A DNA stretch of 64,000 nt, taken from contig NW_019091374.1 in NCBI RefSeq assembly GCF_001949145.1, forward strand, positions 874,811 to 938,810. Reading direction: 5' to 3'. Every line of letters starts with the position of its first letter. Positions within the stretch are counted from its first letter, which is position 1. Source of the stretch: Acanthaster planci (lineage: Eukaryota; Echinodermata; Asteroidea; Valvatida; Acanthasteridae). Made by a program: the position numbers and the translations under genes. This document shows, piece by piece, positions 59,001 through 64,000 of the stretch. Below the pieces are notes generated by a model. The model did no database searches and had not been told where the DNA came from. It saw only the letters and a list, made by a program, of their open reading frames with translations.

Positions 59001-62000
59001 CGTGACGAGGTGCCGGCAAATGTTCAGTCTGTGCGACAGCCAGCCAGAATGACAAGGCCCTTTCTGAGACGTATCTGTGACAGGTTCACGCCGGACACAC
59101 TCCTTGTTAACAACCGAAGAGTGAAGATCGTTTTTATTTTTGCCGATCAAATCGTGAAAAGCAACACCCTCAATATCGAAATGACTGAAAAGAACTTTAC
59201 AAGGCACTTGTGCATAGGCTCTCCTAAATTTAGCTCAAGAATTTTGTCCGTATCCCCCCGAAAATCAAAACTACAGGTTGCCACACTCGATATTCTTACA
59301 ATGATCAACAGTTCAGGATAACAACACTGCTGAAAGTAACCAAAAAGATCCCCAAAACTAAGGAAGATTTCATAATAAAATAGCAAGACGTAGCGTGCCA
59401 CTCTCTGTTGTTCCTTCGGATCTTCCTCTATACCTACAGTCAAGAAAGGCATCTTTACAGTCACTTTAACTTTGTATTTACATGTAATCATATACTTTCC
59501 CAAGTGAAACTAATAGGCCCTCCTATACCATGCAAAGACAACAAACAGAACCATTAATACCAAGTGCATTGGTTTCTTGAAACTGTTGCCACCTGTCACA
59601 TGTACTTATTGATACACTTGGCCGTTATATGATTCGACAGTTATAACAAGGTCACATCCCTTTGCCAGGAATACAAAGTTAGCCTACAGCAACGTGAGTA
59701 AAATTTGGCATAAGATTCCAATGTGTTAGCAATCTGTAAATTATCTGGAAAGAATAGAGAGTTATTCGAGATTTTTAGACCTGCGGGTACTTTTTCAGAA
59801 AGCGTAATGCAAAATTCAATAGACATGTTTAGAATTCCATAGAGATGTTCCGAAATATTGTAAGCTTTTTCATTCTCAACACAGCTTACATTCGCGCCCC
59901 GTGATTCTCTGTAACCAGGAAAGGGTAGTCTACAAACTATGAAGGCCGTACAAATTGATATTCAGAAGCGTCTTGCCAGTCTTCGTGTAAGAAGACGTGA
60001 CACTGACCATGTCCACATGCAAACCGCTTTAATGTCTGGTTTGGGAAGGATTTACTGATTAGTTTGGGAAGGATTTAAAGTCTTATTTCTGTATACATAT
60101 ATGCTCTTCCGGCTGATGGAATTTTAGAGCCTGTTGGCTACGGTAAAATGTAGCAAACGTTCTCGTTTCTACAGAAACAAAAATATGGCCACAGCTGCAA
60201 CGAGAGAAGATTGAAAGGGTGTGAGCAATTGACCAAGGTTTTCACGATTAAAGGCGGGTTCATAGTTCAGGAATGCAAAAACGAAGCGAATTTGACATCG
60301 TGACAATTTGTAGGAAAATTTCACTGAGTTGAAATGTGTTCAACTTTGGCAAATTCGCAGCGCGAATATTTGATCTAGCGTCACAATGTCGCGTTTGTGT
60401 TCGCTTTCGGTCCAAGTACGGAATGAACCAACGGTCAGTCATCAGCCACATTGTCGGTTGACGCCTTTCAGATTCTGTGCGGTGACAAAATAATATGTAA
60501 CTATAACGCTTAAGATTGGAGATTGACATGAACTCTACTTGAAAGAACGAGGCAAACTAAATTGACCAAAGGAGCTCAAATAGTATGGAAGCGATCAATC
60601 TTCCCACGTCCAAAAGATCAAAAGAAAAACAAAGAAACTGATTAGTAGGCTTAAATCGAGATTTCACGATCTCATCATGAGAAAGTTTGCTACTGAGCAT
60701 GGTATTGGTTAGCACTTGGTACAGAAACGTGTTGGAGCTGGCAATCCAATTACGCCATAGGATGTCATAAAGATTAGGGGCTGACTCATTCTCCCTAAAA
60801 TAAGCTAACTCGAGCCTCTCGGCCCGCTGATCTAGATTGGCAGGGAAACCGGTCTTGTAGATATTAACCCGACACCAAGAGTAGGCCTTGAATTTGCTTT
60901 AACGTAATATAATATCAGTAATGTGCAACCATTTCTTTGGCTCTTGAGGGCGTTCGTGGGGTGGAAATCACGTAAGACTACGTGTCATCGCTTAACAACA
61001 TTCTTTTTCATTAAGTCAGAATTGTGGTCTAATTTATCACATGGACGGGTCTATCACAAGTGAAATCATGAGTGATAAAGGATGGACCATGGCAAAAGAT
61101 TACCTCCACCACAGTTCACGTATTTAGCTTTAAGCTTGCCTGAGTGTGTCCTGACCTGTCAGGACTTGGGAGGATCTCTGAATGAATTAAATGCAACGCC
61201 TAGAAAGTCGATACCAGTTTTGGTGGACAGCTTGTTTAGACAAGTTTTCGGAGCAACTGGTGGCACTTTAAGATCGACGTTTCGCTGAAAGAAATCACTT
61301 CAAATTCAGTACAAAAAAATCGATACGGTTCTCTTCACATTCAAGGCATTAAAAATTCATGAAACGCTTTCAAACTTGCGTCATCAATGTTAATACCTGA
61401 AACTGTGAGACGTTCTGATTACAACGTAAGAAACAACGTGACTGACATGTCCACGCAACTCCAGACGGCTACAATATTGTAATGTCAAGATCACCGTGGA
61501 GCATCAAAATGTACAGTTACTAAAATTAAGCTGTCCATGACATTCCTAACACAGCGACAGGACCAAGAACTACTTAGAAAATGAAGCCATAGACATTAAG
61601 GTGAATTCTGGTTACACCTACACATGCAGATTAACTCTTCCTTCCTGGGAAACTGGTACATCAGATGATTTGAGATTGAAACATAAATAAGGTACAATTT
61701 ATTTCCCAAAACTGTCCCTAGGATGCTTGAAAAGTTGGAGCATTTTCGCTGAACCGTGGCAGTCACAGTGATGTATTTCATCGTAGGGTGATTTGAAATC
61801 GTTGATATCGGAAACCTAAGCATTTATTGTTTACAGCCCTGATCCTGATAATAAATAGCGTAACAGTTTTAACTCTGACCTCGAATCGGAGCAGTTCTTT
61901 CTCACGCTCCCTGTAGGCGGCATCTTCAGACTGGCTAACCTGAAGCCCGCCCTCATCGTCGACCCCGGAGGATGACCCCCCGTTCAGCATCTCGGCCTTC

Positions 62001-62077
62001 TTCTCGGCAACGCGGCATCTCTGTCTCTCCTCGGCAAGCTGCGTCTCCAGGGCGGAGATGCGGTCCTTGAGACACTT
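37764..62077 (-). CDS. Large coiled-coil protein, MTCL/SOGA-like (5' partial, 15 exons seen)
   Basis: Fifteen minus-strand exons join with matching phases to at least 1814 residues; the N-terminal part lies in exons not found here. Residues 1-900 are almost continuous coiled coil with a recurring motif, W followed by a charged E/D-R/K-x-D/E-L stretch (AWRREKAEL, AWGREKSDL, DWKAERGEL, SWESDRSKL, AWKAERSDL, SWDVKKNEL, EWEDDRQKL, LWRSERADL). From about 901 the protein becomes Ser/Pro/Thr/Lys-rich and probably disordered, ending in KRKRSSIETTV, a basic stretch plus class I PDZ-ligand-like end. The motif, especially SYANEKASWDV, resembles what I recall of the MTCL/SOGA (DUF3166) coiled coil of microtubule- and Golgi-associated proteins. 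That match is from memory; a generic coiled-coil scaffold is the alternative. Gene structure is firm, family assignment tentative. Confidence 0.85.
38552..38557 (-). terminator. Intronic polyadenylation signal AATAAA
   Basis: AATAAA on the minus strand about 650 bases beyond the read-through stop and before the last exon, so it could end the ETTF form. Confidence 0.3.
39210..39245 (-). CDS. Read-through C-terminus of exon o (alternative end ETTF)
   Basis: If the donor at 39245 is not used, the frame adds VGSQEKIETTF and stops (TAG). The isoform would end in a PDZ-ligand-like ETTF and could be polyadenylated at 38552-38557. Isoform use is inferred. Confidence 0.4.
   Translation of the reverse strand, partial: VGSQEKIETTF
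39246..41382 (-). CDS. Coiled-coil gene, exon o (long disordered tail)
   Basis: A 2137-base exon coding about 712 residues rich in Ser, Pro, Thr and Lys, with Asn and Gln runs and basic stretches (for example PKPRRKRSPEKQ, SKHKKRSKSGD). One predicted helical segment reads VKLEADLEKRMAELDKNRVT. It ends SLDEM at donor GTAGGT in phase 0; reading through that donor reaches a stop at 39210. Confidence 0.88.
42082..42107 (-). CDS. Coiled-coil gene, exon n (26-nt microexon)
   Basis: Codes VASAEKDY plus two bases, with donor GTAGGC and an AAAAG acceptor whose pyrimidine tract is set back. Its two extra bases put the next exon in its long open frame; skipping it would end the protein after about 47 foreign residues. 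Confidence 0.65.
43644..43829 (-). CDS. Coiled-coil gene, exon m
   Basis: 62 codons in phase 0, IKENRTSSEKGGPPKTEKSD to KNAFDE. The donor GTTCTT is weak, so the 3' boundary is less sure. Confidence 0.7.
44351..44434 (-). CDS. Coiled-coil gene, exon l
   Basis: 28 codons in phase 0, VSSKSDTPSSPSPSHSTEPL then TKGLQELS. The Ser/Pro-rich composition marks the start of the disordered tail. Acceptor TTTCAG, donor GTAAGT. Confidence 0.8.
44609..44647 (-). CDS. Coiled-coil gene, exon k (39-nt microexon)
   Basis: 13 codons, LQKLRMNDSATKQ, phase 0, bounded by TTTCAG and GTAAGA. Because it is a multiple of three it could be skipped without changing frame. Confidence 0.75.
45036..45215 (-). CDS. Coiled-coil gene, exon j
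   Basis: 60 codons in phase 0, LEEQLEAIKDVQKRSSQLEL to IENIIQE, with W motif LWRSERADL. End of the long coiled coil. Acceptor TCCCAG, donor GTACCC. Confidence 0.88.
45846..46103 (-). CDS. Coiled-coil gene, exon i
   Basis: 86 codons in phase 0, LEQQTKLKKVKLEELQVRLQ to LSDSIKE, with W motif EWEDDRQKL. Acceptor CGACAG, donor GTAAGC. Confidence 0.9.
46703..47073. mobile_element. Inverted-repeat element in coiled-coil gene intron
   Basis: Ends TTAAAGAGCAC (46703) and GTGCTCTTTAA (47063) are exact inverted repeats. Inside, 46898-46934 and 46989-47024 are longer inverted arms (GTTCGTAGTGGATAAA and its partner). Between them GTAGCCATTGTTT is tandemly doubled at 46954-46979. Confidence 0.6.
47145..47312 (-). 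CDS. Coiled-coil gene, exon h
   Basis: 56 codons in phase 0, AKRSKQLADELQRDRRELSG to LLAKIGK. Includes SYANEKASWDV, the segment most like MTCL/SOGA proteins as I recall them. Acceptor TTTTAG, donor GTAAGG. Confidence 0.9.
47778..47977. mobile_element. 200-bp MITE with about 70-bp inverted arms
   Basis: TAATACAGGCG...CGCCCGTATTA ends. Arms 47778-47849 and 47907-47977 are nearly complementary, sharing TTTGCAACGCGTTGGCCAAT in both orientations. Lies in the intron between exons h and g. Confidence 0.8.
48168..48539 (-). CDS. Coiled-coil gene, exon g
   Basis: 124 codons in phase 0, IEDKEIVVKNSSKELERLQR to TAEKESLS. Contains the weaker W motif IWKAEIAAS. Acceptor TTGTAG, donor GTATGT. Confidence 0.9.
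48833..49681 (-). CDS. Coiled-coil gene, exon f (largest coiled-coil exon)
   Basis: 283 codons in phase 0, from HEFGQFQLEKQTLQEQ to ERRRLLKQ. Uninterrupted coiled coil with three W motifs spaced exactly 25 residues apart. Acceptor CTTCAG, donor GTTAGT. Confidence 0.93.
50805..51023 (-). CDS. Coiled-coil gene, exon e
   Basis: 73 codons in phase 0, MTAQTEELKASNDILNQERS to ARKLSDIQ, with W motif AWGREKSDL. Acceptor TTTAAG (less usual AAG), donor GTATGG. Confidence 0.85.
51242..51440. repeat. AGAGTG/CACTCT-rich repeat block
   Basis: About a dozen copies of AGAGTG-like units in both orientations (AAAAGAGTGAAA, CCACTCTAAAAGAGTG, TCACTCTTTTGGAGTG) in 200 bases, able to form many alternative hairpins. 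Sits 66 bases beyond the donor of exon d. Confidence 0.6.
51506..51658 (-). CDS. Coiled-coil gene, exon d
   Basis: 51 codons in phase 0, VSKSQPSERPDAEKAELKRI to EEMQAKMKV. Acceptor GATCAG and donor GTAGGT. Confidence 0.85.
53772..53969 (-). CDS. Coiled-coil gene, exon c
   Basis: 66 codons in phase 0 after acceptor ACACAG, beginning TLDEKDRAEKRSVFERE. Contains W motif AWRREKAEL. Donor GTAGTA. Confidence 0.87.
54003..54031 (+). repeat. GGT triplet repeat near an acceptor
   Basis: GTGGTGGTGGTGATGGTGGT lies 34 bases upstream (gene sense) of the exon c acceptor, giving CCACC repeats in the transcript. Confidence 0.7.
56294..56398 (-). CDS. Coiled-coil gene, exon b
   Basis: 35 codons (LTECHLAIDDLTTELAREKE onward), phase 0 at both ends, acceptor TGTAG and donor GTTAGT. 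Strong heptad character. Confidence 0.85.
56399..61879 (-). other. Large intron between exons a and b
   Basis: 5.5 kb with one MITE-like copy (60254-60431), a doubled GTTTGGGAAGGATTTA (60039 and 60062) and a small hairpin at 61147-61165. No exon found; a small phase-0 exon could be missed. Confidence 0.6.
60254..60431 (-). mobile_element. Dispersed repeat family, copy B (MITE-like)
   Basis: Core GCAGCGCGAAT (60357) and GTTGAAATGTGTTCAAC match copy A reversed. The ends GGGTTCATAG and GGAATGAACC, with inner CGAAGCGAATTTGACAT and its partner, form imperfect inverted termini. Lies in an intron. Confidence 0.5.
61880..62077 (-). CDS. Coiled-coil gene, exon a (first seen)
   Basis: Acceptor CTCCAG precedes KCLKDRISALETQLAEERQR; 66 codons in phase 0 at both ends, donor GTCAGA. 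An acceptor here means at least one upstream exon exists. Confidence 0.85.
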
Positions 62078-64000
62078 CTGGAGGGACAATGTGGAAACAC
62101 ACTCAGTGCCTGGTTACCAGAGTTGGTCATTTCGAAACAAAGCTCCCTGGACAGGCAGGGAAGGGATGGACGGATGACTAAAAAAGATGGATGATTGAAG
62201 AGGGTTTAGAGCCAGGCCTGATACCTGTAATAACTCTCAGACGGGTAGCTATGGGAGTCGACAACCTGAACAGGTACCACCGATGGTGCATTGTGTCACC
62301 ACGCTCCAGAGGGGCAAGCCCGGTGCACGTCCCCTGATTTTTTTCCCCCAATATTTAGGAGGATACCTCGTCTCTTTTTTATTCCTTCATGGTTCTCAAC
62401 CGGAAGGTTAATCGCCAAAAGACAGACATTCTGACCGGGTAAGAAAAAAATAGACCCCGCTCGTATGCTCGGCTTGGCTTCCATTCAGGAGCACCCCCTT
62501 TCCGCAAATGCTAGATCTTCATTATGCTGATAGCCTGGTAGTATTCCTAAAAGTCCGGGGAATTTAATGAAGGAGGGGATCACTTCCTTTCAGTACCGGC
62601 CAGAATAGGATACAGGCTAACGTTTGCTCAGATGGAGTCTTTATAATTTCCTTTTTAAATTGGTTTACAAGAAAAACGAAGCTTCAGATGCCTACACACT
62701 GAACAACTGAATCTTTGGAAAGTGGCAGGAAGAGGATATTGTCTAATTTATTACGCTGGAACGGAAACAAAGCTAACAAGCTAGGAAATCACTCATTATT
62801 ATTCGAATGATGCAGTCACAGTTCCTTGAATGACAGCGAAATAACGCACGCCAAATTGGCTGAAATCGACTAAGACACAGAGGGCGGTAGACAAACTGAT
62901 AAATTTTTATCCGACACGATGTTCTACCATCACTTCTTTTCTTCGGTTGAACAAATTCGGTTCTGGGCACAGAAACGAAGCTTGGGATTAGATAATAGCG
63001 TACTTAAGAACCCCCCCTTATTTTTTTATCTTTTCTATATTTTTTTATCCCAACATCTTAAAACTGAGGGCGCTGTTTGAAACTGACTGCGGTGACAGGT
63101 CAGAATGCATTCTGACACGTGTTGCCAAGCGCCTGATGTCGTATACAGGCAACCCTTAGTTTGAGTACCCAAAGCAAGTTTAGATCTGTTGTACCATCAG
63201 CAGTTTTGTCTGCAACCCATGGGAGGGCACATTTCCAAGGTATAATGATGCAGGCCAGTAAATAGGCCGAAAGCTGCTTGCGCGGTCCAATCACAATTTG
63301 TATTATGCACTCAAATTCTCTACGAAATAGAGCATTTTGTGGCCCAAGAACTTGAGGATTTGTAGAAAAGACAGGTTGAGGCGGGCAAAGAGAATAACAC
63401 CCTGCGTCTGAGTGAGATTTGGAAGCAATCAGTGCCCGAAAAGGGATTTTTTTTTTAGAAGTGTAGGCATCGATATTTCAAAATGGCAAGGGGGTTCACG
63501 GATGAATTTTAGGGGTGACCTTCCGTGGAAATGAATCATCGGTTAATGAATCGAAATTTGCAAAGAAAGAAAAAAAATCATAAACTTGGCTTTAATTTGA
63601 TGTGCGTCTCGAACGTTTATCACTGTCGGCTGTGGCAGTTTATTTACTGGCCTGCAAACCTATATAGACTTCTCCACATGTGCGCCCTCTGTTATAAGCC
63701 ACATACAATGCTCCACGAGCGGACGGTTAACCGAAACTGGTCTCAAAAAAAGACTTGCTATGTATATGCGTGGTAGCCATCTTGCAGGGCGGTTCTTTTG
63801 TTCCACAGGGAAACGCTCCCATTCGAAGATTTCACGTCTTGGTCCCACATCCGAAACATATGAACATTGGATGATAACAGGAAGGGCATGCACTTTGGAA
63901 ATTCTGTTTCTCATTTCAACCGGGCCTATTTTGGCGTTCATGAGACCTAAACCTACGCCCTCACAGAGAACAAACTGAAAAGACCTTTACTCATGAAAAC
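62078..64000. other. Upstream intron or flank of the coiled-coil gene
   Basis: No exon recognised on either strand. Since exon a has a splice acceptor, this is most likely intron and the 5' exons lie beyond the window. Confidence 0.6.

Overview
The window is animal nuclear DNA. Genes are split by long introns with GT-AG boundaries, intergenic DNA is rich in small inverted-repeat elements, and there is one 312-base assembly gap (17823-18134) plus a single ambiguous base (19504). The two recognisable genes and the frequent motif GTAGGCCTA (for example near 6550, 14380, 16535, 28563, 29897 and 36661) suggest an invertebrate deuterostome. An echinoderm is my best guess, a hemichordate is possible, and this rests on impression rather than a search.

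Layout. 1-20.3 kb: no gene found. It holds several GC-rich islands and a cluster of related inverted-repeat elements at 14.5-19.2 kb around the gap. 20.3-27.35 kb: a complete five-exon gene on the + strand for a HEY transcription factor (bHLH plus Orange domain, C-terminal YRPW). It has CSL/Su(H)-type sites upstream and a 3' UTR with a miR-7-type GY box, a Pumilio element and an AU-rich nonamer. 27.35-37.6 kb: intergenic, with four more CSL-type sites, three of them clustered at 28.90-29.22 kb. 37.76-62.08 kb: fifteen exons on the - strand of a large coiled-coil protein (at least 1814 residues, 5' end not identified here), convergent with HEY. Its first two-thirds of visible exons carry a recurring tryptophan-centred coiled-coil motif, resembling what I recall of MTCL/SOGA proteins. 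The rest is a Ser/Pro-rich tail with a C-terminal PDZ-ligand-like end. 62.08-64 kb: no exon found.

How it fits together. HEY proteins are direct Notch targets and bHLH-Orange repressors, and CSL-type sites on both sides of the gene fit that wiring. The 3' UTR elements suggest a short-lived transcript. The coiled-coil gene has no evident link to HEY beyond being its convergent neighbour. Its most unusual features are two possible 3' ends whose proteins both finish in I-E-T-T plus a hydrophobic residue, and a 26-nt microexon that decides whether the long tail is in frame. I found no RNA gene, CRISPR array or intact transposase gene.
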